From assembly GCA_016201275.1 (NCBI GenBank), contig JACQDB010000071.1, positions 1 through 51,798 of the forward strand: a stretch of DNA of 51,798 nucleotides, given 5' to 3'. Below, piece by piece: positions 42,651-51,702 of the stretch (position 1 is the first letter of the stretch; every line of letters begins with the position of its first letter). This DNA comes from Acidobacteriota bacterium (lineage in GTDB: Bacteria; Acidobacteriota; Blastocatellia; UBA7656). Position numbers and translations under genes: made by a program. Under the pieces are notes generated by a model. That model was not told the origin of the DNA. It searched no databases and saw only the letters and a program-made list of their open reading frames with translations.

Positions 42651-42705
42651 GTAGTGCGAAACAAGTAAGGCAGAAGTGGGAACGATTGACCCGATGAGTA
42701 GCTCC
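42651..42705. repeat. dispersed 55-bp repeat, copy 2
   Basis: Matches 6922-6976 in the same orientation at about 47 of 55 positions, including GTAAGGC and CCGATGAGTA. Confidence 0.7.
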
Positions 42706-42727
42706 GTAGAAACCACCTGTCTATAGA

Positions 42728-42826
42728 TAGAGGGGGTCGCAGAATTCCAGCAACCGCCTATATGTTGTGGACGATTAAACCATCACCCACAATATCTGGA
42801 CAGAGCATCCGTTACGCGATACCCTC
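42728..42826. repeat. MITE-like element, family A copy 2 (diverged)
   Basis: Its centre (TATGTTGTGG, ACCATCACCCACAATAT) matches the inverse of 11136-11238, and the ends GAGGGGGTCGC and GCGATACCCTC pair with two mismatches. The copy is more diverged than the first. Confidence 0.6.
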
Positions 42827-42936
42827 TGGTTTTCACTTTTGGTGCGACACCCGCTGGTTCCTGCTTTTTTCGCCCTACCGATTTTCCTGCGCCGCAAGCA
42901 TTGGCGTTCCTCGCCTGTAGCGCAATGCGGTAGCGC

Positions 42937-44355
42937 TCAACGGCGTTTGGGCATCGCTGTTGTCGCCAACGATTTCGCGCCGCCGGTGTTCAAGGCCAAC
43001 GGTGCGGGATAACCTTTACCGCTAAGCGCGGCGATGTCAATCACCACCTCTTTCGCGCCTTTCACGCTGCGCGTAACTCTGGCGCTGTCGGATTTTTTAT
43101 CAGCGGTCTTCGCGTGCTTCGTTGCCGCAACCTTGTCTGTACGCGGCGCGCTGCCCAAATTCCCCTTGGCGTCACGCGACATCTCCTGCAACGCAGTCAA
43201 CACCTGCGTGCGTTCGTCGGCGCTTAAATCTTCCAGGCGGACGCCATACTTCGACAACACCATGCGTAAGTTCTCTGCGGTGTTGGTATCCATATCGTAA
43301 ACATCACGGTAGATATGCAGCTTGCCGTCTTCGACGACGATGGTTTCATAACGCAGTTCAACCGGAACCGCTGCCTGCAATTTCACGATCTTGGTCTCGT
43401 CGCGTTTCTGTTGATAAGCGGTAATCTCCTGAACCGTCAAAGCAGTGCCGCTCGCTTGCGCCAGGGTGTGAATGAAATCGCGCAATTGATTGTCGGTCAA
43501 ACCTACGCAGCCATGCGAAGCGAAGCCGCCAATGGTGGCGGTTTTTTTGCCGCCGTGTATCAACGACGGCATACCGATGGGAATTTTCGCTATGCCCAGA
43601 GGATTCAGCTTGCTGCCCGCTTCGACTTTTTCACCGGCCTTTACGTTGGGGGAACTCTCTACCCAGGGTTCATCGGGTGGCGTCCACGTCGGGTTGAAAA
43701 TAATTTCTTTCGCCTGTCGTTGTCCTGTGGGCAGAGGGAATTCGGGATAGCCTATGCCGATTTTGTAGGACTTCATCAATTGCCCGTTGGTAAACACATC
43801 CATGCGATAGGCAGGGGCATTGACGACGATGCGGGTATCCGCCGGAACCGCGTTCCACAAAGCCGTTGGCGCTGCGTTTGAAGCAGGCGGCGCGCTGCTG
43901 GCAGCATTTCCCGCACCGTTCCAATAGTCATTCACCAGCGCCGCCAGTTGCTGCGTCTTCTCAGCGCCCAGCACCGCCCGGACGCGCTCATCGGCAAATT
44001 GGCGAGCATAAAACGCGGCGTCCGCCTGCTCTTGATTGATGGTCTGTTTGCGAGCCGCTTCGACCAAAGTTTTTAACTGGCGAATCTGCTCGTCGCTCAG
44101 TTGCAAACGCCTTTTGACATCCTGGGTGAACGCTTCATTCGCTAAAAAAGCATTCAACATAGGCAAGGTAAACATGGGCGCTGGCGGCAACGCAGGATGG
44201 GCCGTTGGCGACGGGTGCGGATTGGTGTTGGAGTTGGCAGTTGCCGCCGCGTTGGCGTTGTGACGCGCCGCGTCATTAGGCGGATTGTCACAGGCGCTGA
44301 AAACCAGACCAAGCGCAAGAATCAGCGCAGGCATAGTGAAGGCCGATTTTCTCAT
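42937..44355 (-). CDS. L,D-transpeptidase lipoprotein (YkuD)
   Basis: The 472-residue protein is a lipoprotein (lipobox FSAC, Cys22) with an Asn/Ala/Pro-rich linker, a helical stretch (about 75-145), and a YkuD domain at about 175-310. The catalytic set is visible: His267 in LIHGGK, His281 and Cys283 in SHGCVGL. L,D-transpeptidases cross-link peptidoglycan stems or attach proteins to them, using Cys. A charged region with ERTQVLTALQEMSRD follows, ending in a Lys-rich tail. It lies 69 bp downstream of the M23 peptidase gene on the same strand. Both proteins have unusual low-complexity linkers. Confidence 0.92.
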   Translation of the reverse strand: MRKSAFTMPALILALGLVFSACDNPPNDAARHNANAAATANSNTNPHPSPTAHPALPPAPMFTLPMLNAFLANEAFTQDVKRRLQLSDEQIRQLKTLVEAARKQTINQEQADAAFYARQFADERVRAVLGAEKTQQLAALVNDYWNGAGNAASSAPPASNAAPTALWNAVPADTRIVVNAPAYRMDVFTNGQLMKSYKIGIGYPEFPLPTGQRQAKEIIFNPTWTPPDEPWVESSPNVKAGEKVEAGSKLNPLGIAKIPIGMPSLIHGGKKTATIGGFASHGCVGLTDNQLRDFIHTLAQASGTALTVQEITAYQQKRDETKIVKLQAAVPVELRYETIVVEDGKLHIYRDVYDMDTNTAENLRMVLSKYGVRLEDLSADERTQVLTALQEMSRDAKGNLGSAPRTDKVAATKHAKTADKKSDSARVTRSVKGAKEVVIDIAALSGKGYPAPLALNTGGAKSLATTAMPKRR

Positions 44356-44424
44356 GATGATAAAACCTCGCGTTGCAGAATTTTTCTCCGGCGATAGAGA
44401 TCGCCAAGCCCTTAGATGCGCGTT

Positions 44425-45189
44425 TTAGTGCAACCACAAATATGGATTGATATTTTCGCCATCCCAAAAGCGCTTCGGGTCAGTGATGCGCCAGATCGAA
44501 AAATGCAAATGATAATTCCCTGCCCCGGCGTTGCCGCTGTCGCCAACGTAAGCGATGACCTCGCCCTGTTTGACCTCTTTGCCTGCCGCCAGCCCATCGG
44601 CATAGCGTTCCAGATGGGCGTAGTAATAAATGAGTTTGCCATCGCGGCTGAGTTGATAAATTGTATTGCCGCCACGGTCGCTGAAAAACAACCGTTTAAT
44701 CGTGCCATTTTCTACCGCCAATACCGGCGTGCCGCGTGCTGCCATAATATCTATAGCGTTATGCACACGATTTGCTGAACGCGCCGCTTGATAAGTGTCT
44801 TGCAATTGTTCGCGCTTCACCCCGGCAACCGGAATAATTAATTTCGGCACATCGGCAGAGGCTGAATCCGCGTTGCCGTTTCTAGTATTGCCGCTTGCCG
44901 CCGCCGTACCACTCGCTTTGTCGTTGGTGGCAGAGTCCCGATTGGCATTGCCATTTGCCGTAGCCGCCGCGCTTTTCGCAGTTGTCGGCGACGGCTCTGT
45001 GTCGGTGTTTTGCGCCTCTGTGGTCGGCTGAATCTCTATTGCAGGTTGAGCGAAAAATGCCAGCCAGCCGGAAAAAATCAACGCCAGCAACAACACCACC
45101 AACAGCAACATATTGGTTAAGGCAAGCCATTGTGGTTTGAATCGTTTCATAAAAATCCAGGCTTGAGAGTGCAAACGCTGTGCCTGCAT
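44425..45189 (-). CDS. M23-family (LytM-like) metallopeptidase
   Basis: The 254-residue protein has an N-terminal membrane anchor (NMLLLVVLLLALIFSGWLAFF), an Asn/Ala/Thr-rich linker (60-110), and an M23 domain. Zinc ligands are His143 and Asp147 in HNAIDIMAARGTPV and His229 in the HLH of NYHLHF; His192 lies in YYAHLERY and His227 starts the HLH. These enzymes cut peptide bridges in peptidoglycan. I kept ATG 45189, which has GAGG 6 nt upstream; ATG 45150 (MKRFKPQW) is an alternative. With the L,D-transpeptidase it forms a wall-remodelling pair. Confidence 0.9.
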   Translation of the reverse strand: MQAQRLHSQAWIFMKRFKPQWLALTNMLLLVVLLLALIFSGWLAFFAQPAIEIQPTTEAQNTDTEPSPTTAKSAAATANGNANRDSATNDKASGTAAASGNTRNGNADSASADVPKLIIPVAGVKREQLQDTYQAARSANRVHNAIDIMAARGTPVLAVENGTIKRLFFSDRGGNTIYQLSRDGKLIYYYAHLERYADGLAAGKEVKQGEVIAYVGDSGNAGAGNYHLHFSIWRITDPKRFWDGENINPYLWLH

Positions 45190-45342
45190 AAGCGCCCTCA
45201 GAGAACAAGCTTCGCGTGAGTGGATGCCACGAGATGCCTGCTAAAGGGAAAACCGCCTGGCTTGTATCGGAACCGCTCAACTTGTATGCGCGTCGTACAG
45301 ATGAGAACGGCAATATCGCTTTGTCTTTTTTCCGGCTGCGAT

Positions 45343-45372
45343 TTCCTGAATGAATCACCGCGTGAGTATAAT
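45343..45372 (+). promoter_or_regulatory. promoter of the ketosynthase gene row
   Basis: A perfect TATAAT at 45367-45372 lies 18 nt after TTCCTG (45343-45348), a weak -35 match, and 28 nt before the chosen ATG at 45400. Confidence 0.45.
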
Positions 45373-45399
45373 CGCGGGGTTGGATCAAGAGAGGTGATG

Positions 45400-47370
45400 A
45401 TGGCTCAAACGGTTTATCTCAACGCGCTCGGCAAATTTCTGCCCGGCGATGCGGTCACCAACGACGACATGGAAGCGCATCTGGGTTTGGTCGGCGGCAA
45501 GCCTTCGCGTTTGAAAGCGCGCATACTGAAACAGAACGGCATTCAATCGCGCCACTATGCCATTGACCGCGATGGCAAGGTTCTATTCCGCAATTATCAA
45601 CTCGCCGCCCATGCGGTGCGCGATGCCTTGCAGCACTCCGAACTTTCCTTACAGGAACTTCATTACCTTGCCGCCGCGACTTCGCAGAGCGATTTACTCG
45701 CCCCCGGATTTGCCAGTCTGGTGCAAGGCGAACTCGGTTTACCGGCCTGCGAAATCGCTTCGCTGCACGGCGTCTGCGCGAGCGGTATGATGGCCTTGAA
45801 GGGCGCGTATTTGCAGGTTCAATCCGGCGAAAAAGCCAACGCCGTAGTCGTCGCCAGCGAATTCACCAGCCGCTTTTTTCGGCACGGCCTGTTTGAAGAA
45901 ACCCGGCTTTTCAAAGAGAGTGGGCGCGTCGCTTTTGACGCCGAGTTTCTGCGCTGGATGCTATCGGATGGCGCGGGTGCGGCGCTCCTGGAAAATCGTC
46001 CCAATGCAAGAGGGCTGTCGCTGCGCGTTGAGTGGCTAGATTTAATCTCTTACGCCGACCGCTTCGATGTTTGTATGTACGCGGGGGCAAATAAACTCAA
46101 AGACGGAATGCTTGATCGTTCGTGGTACGACTACGCGAACTTCGCGGAAGCGGCGCGTGAGGGCGCAATTCTGTTGAAGCAGGACATTGAACTGCTCGAT
46201 AACGTCGTGGTCTTGGGCGTCAATCGTTACTTTGCTTTGCTGGATGAAAAACAGTTTAAGCCCGCAGAGATTGATTGGATGGTCTGCCATTATTCGTCGC
46301 ACATCTTTCGCAGCAGAATTTTTGAACGGCTCGAAAAAGGCGGCGGCATGATTGCGGAAGCGCGCTGGTTCACCAATCTCTACAGCAAAGGCAACACCGG
46401 CTCGGCTTCGATTTTCATCATGCTCGAAGAGTTGTTCAACGAAGGCAAGTTAAAAGCCGGACAGAAGATTTTGTGCATGGTGCCGGAAAGCGGGCGCTTC
46501 ATCATTTCGTTCATGATGTTGACGGTGGTGGCTTCAGAACCGCCTATGCCAGAGGCGCGAATCAGCGATAAAGAACGCCTGAATCTCAATCCTCATTTCG
46601 AGACGGTCTCTGATCGCCGCGTTGATGAGCAGAGACCATCTCGAAACGAAGCGCAGAATTTATCCAACGAAAAACCGCCTGAAGGCGGAACTCCAAACCT
46701 GGCCGATGAGTTACCCGCCGTGTTAATGCGAAGGCTGGCGCAGGTGTGGATAGATTTCGAGAGTCGTTTGAATCAAGTGCCTATCGTGGACAAAATCAAT
46801 CGCGGCAAATTGCGCGTAGAAGATTACCAACTCCTGCTGTTGAATCTGCGTCAACAGGTGATGGAAGGCGCACGCTGGATTTCCCGCGCCGCTTCCAACA
46901 TCACGATTGACGCTTTCGAGTTGCGCTCCATGTTCATAGGTCACGCGGCGGATGAACACCGCGATTACCAGATGATTGAGCGCGATTATCTGGCCGTAGG
47001 CGGGACGATGGATGACATCACCAACGCCGAAAAGAATCTCGGTTCCGAAGCCCTGTCGGCATGGATGTTTCATCGAGCGAGTCAGGAGAATCCTTTCGAT
47101 TTATTTGGCGCGATGTTCATCATCGAAGGCTTGGGCAATCGCCTGGCGAAGCGTTGGGGAACGAAAATCAAAGAGCAGTTGGGTTTGAAAAACGAGCAGG
47201 TGAGTTTTCTGCTTTATCACGGCGTCAACGATGCCACGCATTTTGAAAAGCTGGAAAAGGCGATCAACAGCGGCCTGCTGACCGAGCGCCTGGTCGAACG
47301 CATCATCAAAACCGCCAAGGTCACAGCGCGACTCTACGCCTTGCAACTGGAAGAACTCGGCAATACCTGA
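45400..47370 (+). CDS. StlD/DarB-like ketosynthase fused to a heme-oxygenase-like domain
   Basis: The 656-residue protein begins MAQTVYLNALGKFLPGDAVT. The N-terminal two thirds are a FabH-like ketosynthase: catalytic Cys126 in LHGVCASG, His297 in CHYSSH and Asn332 in SKGNTGSA. ILKQNGIQSRHYAID near the N-terminus is a StlD/DarB-type signature (dialkylresorcinol ketosynthases), recognised from memory. After a linker (about 385-440), the C-terminal part (about 445-656) is an all-helical heme-oxygenase-like domain (HAADEHRDYQMIERDYL, His515, Glu519, His520), as in iron-dependent redox enzymes. The linker is encoded by two palindromic repeats. AGAGGTG precedes ATG 45400. Substrate and final product are unknown. 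Confidence 0.8.
   Translation: MAQTVYLNALGKFLPGDAVTNDDMEAHLGLVGGKPSRLKARILKQNGIQSRHYAIDRDGKVLFRNYQLAAHAVRDALQHSELSLQELHYLAAATSQSDLLAPGFASLVQGELGLPACEIASLHGVCASGMMALKGAYLQVQSGEKANAVVVASEFTSRFFRHGLFEETRLFKESGRVAFDAEFLRWMLSDGAGAALLENRPNARGLSLRVEWLDLISYADRFDVCMYAGANKLKDGMLDRSWYDYANFAEAAREGAILLKQDIELLDNVVVLGVNRYFALLDEKQFKPAEIDWMVCHYSSHIFRSRIFERLEKGGGMIAEARWFTNLYSKGNTGSASIFIMLEELFNEGKLKAGQKILCMVPESGRFIISFMMLTVVASEPPMPEARISDKERLNLNPHFETVSDRRVDEQRPSRNEAQNLSNEKPPEGGTPNLADELPAVLMRRLAQVWIDFESRLNQVPIVDKINRGKLRVEDYQLLLLNLRQQVMEGARWISRAASNITIDAFELRSMFIGHAADEHRDYQMIERDYLAVGGTMDDITNAEKNLGSEALSAWMFHRASQENPFDLFGAMFIIEGLGNRLAKRWGTKIKEQLGLKNEQVSFLLYHGVNDATHFEKLEKAINSGLLTERLVERIIKTAKVTARLYALQLEELGNT
46596..46689. 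repeat. two palindromic repeats inside the ketosynthase gene
   Basis: TTTCGAGACGGTCTCTG (46596-46612) pairs with 46630-46646 with one mismatch, and CCGCC-TGAA-GGCGG lies at 46676-46689. Both are of the intergenic repeat type and encode residues about 399-430, between the two protein domains. Confidence 0.7.
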
Positions 47371-47390
47371 GCGGGAAGGCAATAGTAAAA

Positions 47391-47411
47391 CGGCAAACGG
47401 CAAACGGCAAA
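47391..47411. repeat. CGGCAAA tandem repeat, three copies
   Basis: Three exact 7-bp units follow the ketosynthase stop codon. The rest of the 257-bp gap to the next gene shows no gene. Confidence 0.7.
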
Positions 47412-47627
47412 AGTACAGTTGCAGGCAATGTGGGTCGGGTTGCCAGCGTGCTGCCGGGTAAAAAATGGTTGCGGACTTGGCGTTCCCCTCTACACAACTT
47501 CGCGTTCACCTTGTCGCAGTCACGCTGAACGATGACCGCTATTTTTTAGCGGTTGCATAGAGCAAACCAAATATGGTTTAGTAACGGCGTACAGCGAAGA
47601 AGCCGGATGGGGACAGGAGGCACAATC

Positions 47628-48992
47628 ATGCACCGCGTCTTCACACCCAAATCCGTTGTCCGCATCAATCGCAATTCCCGTGTCACGCTACTTTTCCTGT
47701 TGCTCTTGTTCAGCGCCGCGCCGCGCCTTCACGCGCAAGGCTTCGGCATCAGCAAACTGAAAGTCTCACTGACCCAGAAACTACCCCCGGCCATTTATAC
47801 AGTTGGCACCGAGGTGTTGGTAGATGTTTCTTCGCAGGTCAAAATCAATCCGCAACTTCTGCAACGCCTGCAAGACGGGCTGGAACTCACCTTGCCAAGA
47901 TATGATTGGCGCTTGAATATCGTGCAGGACAAACCGGAAATCGTTCTCGCCTGCCGCGTCAAAGAGATGCAGGCGACTGCCCGCAGCAGCAGCGAAAGCC
48001 GCAACATCTATAAAAAAGTTGGCGAACACACGGTCACCGACAACACCGGCAACAGCCAAATAATCGAAGATTACGGCTATGTGCAGGAATCTTTTCGGGT
48101 CATCTTCCTTGAAGGTCACGCCACCGTCGAGTATGAAATTCGGGATGAAGTGACCGGCAAGATGCTCGAAGTCCGCACCATCAACACCGACTTTCGCCAA
48201 GCCTATGAGGTCAACGCGCCCCTGCCGGACGCGGCCTATCCGGCCTTGACCGAGAGTCTGATTCAACAGATTGCCCGACGCTTTATGCCGACCTTCAATT
48301 CGCCCATCACACTGGGACTGCCGAAAGGTGAGTTGAAAGACGCCAGCGAATTGCTGGCCTACGGTTTGTGGAACAGCGCCCTTGCCGAATTGAAAAAAGT
48401 TAAGCCCTTCAAAAAACCCGAAGACGAGGCTTATCGGCTGTACGCTTTGGGCGTCGCGTATGAAGGACTGGCTTATGAAAGCCCAGACCTTGCATCTACC
48501 AAATACTATCTTGAACAGGCGGCCATTTATTACGATGACGCCAGCCAGAAAAATTATGACGAGGCCGAAATTCAAAACGCCGCCTATCGCATATCGCTCC
48601 TCTTGCCTTCCTATAAACGTCTGGAGAGCGCTATTGTCGCTTATGAAAGCAAGCGTCAACAAAAAGGCTTGAAGACTATCGAGACGCAAAAAATCCACAG
48701 TTATTTCGGCACCTCAAGAGTGGTCACTAACGCAACCGTCATGGACTGGGCGAAAGCGGGAGCCTCTGAAAAACAGATGCTCAAGCGCTTCGCAATCGCT
48801 CCGGCAAAATATTTCGATTTGTCGGCCAGCGGCATTAAAGATTTGACCGGCGCGGGCGTCAAACCCGCTGTCATAGATGCCATGCGACGAACCATGATTC
48901 CCAATCAATATAAACAGCGGTCGCGCTACAAATGGATCGGCACAACGCTCACCTATGCGTTGGTCTATTATCCGTTTCTGTTCATCCATTGA
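47628..48992 (+). CDS. exported protein of unknown function, paralogue 1
   Basis: The 454-residue protein has a signal peptide (VTLLFLLLLFSAAPRLHAQ, cut at about residue 37). The mature part has an N-terminal alpha/beta domain (about 40-220, with DGLELTLPRYDWRLNIVQDK and FLEGHATVEYEIRDEVTGK), a TPR-like helical middle (YGLWNSALAELKKVKPFKK, ALGVAYEGLAYESPDLAS), and a C-terminal helical module with AKYFDLSASGIKDLTGAGVK. The first part is faintly reminiscent of CsgG-type outer-membrane proteins. It is homologous over its whole length to the next gene. AGGAGG supports ATG 47628. Function unknown. Confidence 0.8.
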   Translation: MHRVFTPKSVVRINRNSRVTLLFLLLLFSAAPRLHAQGFGISKLKVSLTQKLPPAIYTVGTEVLVDVSSQVKINPQLLQRLQDGLELTLPRYDWRLNIVQDKPEIVLACRVKEMQATARSSSESRNIYKKVGEHTVTDNTGNSQIIEDYGYVQESFRVIFLEGHATVEYEIRDEVTGKMLEVRTINTDFRQAYEVNAPLPDAAYPALTESLIQQIARRFMPTFNSPITLGLPKGELKDASELLAYGLWNSALAELKKVKPFKKPEDEAYRLYALGVAYEGLAYESPDLASTKYYLEQAAIYYDDASQKNYDEAEIQNAAYRISLLLPSYKRLESAIVAYESKRQQKGLKTIETQKIHSYFGTSRVVTNATVMDWAKAGASEKQMLKRFAIAPAKYFDLSASGIKDLTGAGVKPAVIDAMRRTMIPNQYKQRSRYKWIGTTLTYALVYYPFLFIH

Positions 48993-49053
48993 TTTACAAG
49001 CCGCTGTCTTAGACGTACCATTGCTGTTCGCCAACCTAGTGGCGAGGTGAAGC

Positions 49054-50394
49054 ATGAAAAACCGCTACAAAATTCGTTTGACCGCGCCGATACACCTAGC
49101 CTTGTGCGGGTTCTTGTTGGCGGTTTGCGTATTGGCTTTTCAGGCTTCACCGACAGCGGCACAAAGCTTCGGCGCACGCAAAATGAAGATGTATCTGTAT
49201 CCGAAACAGCCGCCGAAAGTCTTTCCGCCCAAGGCCCGCTTCCTCTTGCAACTGCAACCGCAGGCGCTCATCAATCAACGCAACCTGCATCAGTTGCAGG
49301 AGCGCCTGATTAAAACCCTGGTCGGTTACGATTTGCGTTTCAATCCAGTGTTCACCAAACCCGACATCATCATCACTTGTGTGATTCCTGAACTCAACGC
49401 CTTCTCGACTTACGAAACGCATTACACTCTCGAACCCGCAGGAGAGATGAGCGGCGACTTGGATATCAAAAGCCCTATGGGTTCGACCCTGCAACCTTAT
49501 ACGTTGACCATATTGGAAGGCCATTTGACGGTGCGCTATTCGGCACAAGAAGTGGCAACCGGCAAGACGCTGGACGCCGATACCTTGACGCTCGATTTCA
49601 AACAGGGCTATGAACGCAACGCGCCAAAAATTCATGACCTCTACGATTTGTTGATTCAGAAGCTGGCACACCTGATTGCGGCGCGCTTCGTTCCCGATTT
49701 CAATTCCATAGAGGTGGTGCTGCCCAAAGAGAGGTTGAAACACGCCAGCGAGTTGCTGCAAAAAGGCTGCTGGAACAGCGCCATAGAAGAATTGACAGCG
49801 CTTGCACCGATGGCGAAATTCGCGGACGAATCCTATCGCCTCTATGCCTTGGGCATCGCGCACGAAGGCTTGGCTTATGAGACGCCGTACTTGAATCCTA
49901 CGAAAGAGTATCTGGAAAACGCCCTCGCTTATTACGACAATGCGAAGCGCAACAATGCGGCGGAGACGGTTTTTTTGCAAGCCGCCGCTCGCGTCACCAA
50001 GTTATTGGACGAGTATCGAAGGCTGGAACCCTTCATCAAAGCCTTTGAAAAGAGCGAACGCCAGAAAGATTTGGAAGCCTCTTTAATCAACAAGATTCAA
50101 ACGCGCTGTGGCAAAGACGGCTTCATCAATAACAATACGATTATCAGTATGGTGCGCCACGGCGTGGCGGAAAAAATCATCGCCCGGCACCTCGCCGCAG
50201 TGCAGTCGCGCTATTTCGATTTGTCGCCGAGCGGCATGGCGGCGCTAACCAAAGCCGGAGTGAAAGCCAATTTGATAGACGCCATGCGCGAATCCATGCG
50301 CGGCCTTCCTTACGATGGCAAGAGGCTGCGCCAATGGAATCAACTGCCGCTGGATTCGATCCTGGCGGTTTATCCGTATTTGCTGATTCGTTGA
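49054..50394 (+). CDS. exported protein of unknown function, paralogue 2
   Basis: The 446-residue protein is a full-length paralogue of the preceding one: signal peptide (LALCGFLLAVCVLAFQASPTA), RLIKTLVGYDLRFNPVFTKP for the RYDWRLN segment, ILEGHLTVRYSAQEVATGK, a shared helical middle (KGCWNSAIEELTALAPMAK, ALGIAHEGLAYETPYLNPTK) and the C-terminal SRYFDLSPSGMAALTKAGVK. A 61-bp gap separates the pair, so it is a tandem duplication, diverged enough that the copies probably have separate or partnered functions. GAGGTG precedes the ATG. Confidence 0.8.
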   Translation: MKNRYKIRLTAPIHLALCGFLLAVCVLAFQASPTAAQSFGARKMKMYLYPKQPPKVFPPKARFLLQLQPQALINQRNLHQLQERLIKTLVGYDLRFNPVFTKPDIIITCVIPELNAFSTYETHYTLEPAGEMSGDLDIKSPMGSTLQPYTLTILEGHLTVRYSAQEVATGKTLDADTLTLDFKQGYERNAPKIHDLYDLLIQKLAHLIAARFVPDFNSIEVVLPKERLKHASELLQKGCWNSAIEELTALAPMAKFADESYRLYALGIAHEGLAYETPYLNPTKEYLENALAYYDNAKRNNAAETVFLQAAARVTKLLDEYRRLEPFIKAFEKSERQKDLEASLINKIQTRCGKDGFINNNTIISMVRHGVAEKIIARHLAAVQSRYFDLSPSGMAALTKAGVKANLIDAMRESMRGLPYDGKRLRQWNQLPLDSILAVYPYLLIR

Positions 50395-50457
50395 CCCCCA
50401 ATCCGGGCGATCCTTTTTCAACTTCAAAATGTCATCGGGAGAGTACCCAATACCTTT

Positions 50458-51354
50458 ATGTCTTTTGCCGAACAATTCAACCTCGCCAATCACGACACCC
50501 GCGACCCAGACCCTTGGCTGGCGCTTTATATGGACAACAGCATATTGATGGACGATGAAGCGAAAGCCGCTTTGTTGTTGTGTATGCGCTCGACATCGCG
50601 GCAATTTTTGCTGCCCTTCGCTCGCCCTTGCGCTCGCTTGACGATGATTCTTCTGCAACTGGTGAAGACCGTGATGCCCAATCAATTCACCTCGTCGAGA
50701 GTCTTGCACCGCTTGATTTATTGGGGCTTGAAAAACTGGGTCAGCCCCGAAGCCAATTTCTTAATCCTCCGCCATTTTCACATCGGCTCGGAAATCCTCG
50801 CCTTCATCGAAAGCAACACCCAGAGCGTTGACATTTCTTTGAATCCGCTCAAGCCACGCACCCTTGCCGATTTGCTTGACGATGTATTTTTGCAGCACGA
50901 TCTCAATCTGTTTAACTTCGTCATCGAGTTCAACAAAGACTTGCGCGAGGCGGGAGTTGAGGTGCAACCTCCGGCCAAACTCAACTTCGATTGCATCACC
51001 GAAGGGCAGTTCGAGTTTGCTGCCTTCCCGAAAAAATGGCGCAATTTTATAGACATTCAAACCGCTATAGAACTGTACACGCCTATGTATCAACTGTTTT
51101 TGACCGACAACGATTTCTGGCGAGCCTCGAATTCGCTGCAACTGGATGAGACCGTAGCGCTCTATGTGGCGAGAATTTTAGGCCACCCGGAATACTTGGC
51201 GTTGGTGAACAACAAACATCCTATGGTGCCGCTGACGACCTTGAGCGCAGGCTTTCGCTTGATGCTGCACGGGCTGGCGGCAGAGTCTTTGCACGCCATG
51301 CTGCGCGAAGCCAAACGCCAGCATCAAAAAGTTGCCGCCATCGGAGCCGTTTAA
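50458..51354 (+). CDS. protein of unknown function downstream of the exported pair
   Basis: The 298-residue protein begins MSFAEQFNLANHDTRDPDPW; I recognise no family. It is mostly helical, with ARLTMILLQLVKTVMP perhaps membrane-associated, and contains DDVFLQHDLNLFNFVIEFNK and FRLMLHGLAAESLHAMLREAK. No signal peptide. It follows the exported paralogues by 63 bp and may belong to the same transcript as the ketosynthase. Confidence 0.7.
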   Translation: MSFAEQFNLANHDTRDPDPWLALYMDNSILMDDEAKAALLLCMRSTSRQFLLPFARPCARLTMILLQLVKTVMPNQFTSSRVLHRLIYWGLKNWVSPEANFLILRHFHIGSEILAFIESNTQSVDISLNPLKPRTLADLLDDVFLQHDLNLFNFVIEFNKDLREAGVEVQPPAKLNFDCITEGQFEFAAFPKKWRNFIDIQTAIELYTPMYQLFLTDNDFWRASNSLQLDETVALYVARILGHPEYLALVNNKHPMVPLTTLSAGFRLMLHGLAAESLHAMLREAKRQHQKVAAIGAV

Positions 51355-51702
51355 GATGGAAAATAAAACCCGTTTATCAACCACGAAGAACACAAAGAGC
51401 ACGAAGACAATTAATCAGTCCGCTGGCTTCATGCGCTTTGCCGTGAACGACATCTGAAAATCCTCAAGCCCTGAAACGGGCAACAGGAGCCGGTTTCGTG
51501 TCATCCATCATCCGCTTCGTGGGCTATGAAGGGTTTGCGATTGGCGCTCATCGCGTTGCTACACGGGGTGAGATGCCGACGTGAGTTTGACATAAGAAGC
51601 CAGCTCTGAAAGGGCAATGGCATGAAGTTAAGCAGCATAGATGTACCGCAGGCGGTCTAGCCTGCGGCGGACCTGGTTGCAGAAGCGTGCGAAATCCAAG
51701 TC
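51355..51702. other. intergenic region with CACGAAG-type and CCTGCGG repeats
   Basis: No gene is seen. The stretch holds a CCACGAAGAACACAAAGAGC relative of the repeat at 22519-22637 (51381-51406), short GC-rich words such as GTACCGCAGGCGG / CCTGCGGCGGACC at about 51644-51673, and ends at a MITE-like element. Confidence 0.5.

Larger units (their letters stand above)
42447..42936. other. intergenic region made largely of dispersed repeats
   Basis: No credible gene. It holds a dispersed 55-bp repeat (42651-42705) and a MITE-like element (42728-42826). The minus-strand frame at 42534-42716 reads through these repeats. Confidence 0.6.

Noticed and set aside
42534-42716. 60-residue minus-strand reading frame
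   Set aside because: It runs through a dispersed repeat and has no ribosome site.
47781-48698. 305-residue minus-strand reading frame
   Set aside because: Shadow of the first exported paralogue, which has a signal peptide, ribosome site and a full-length homologue next door.
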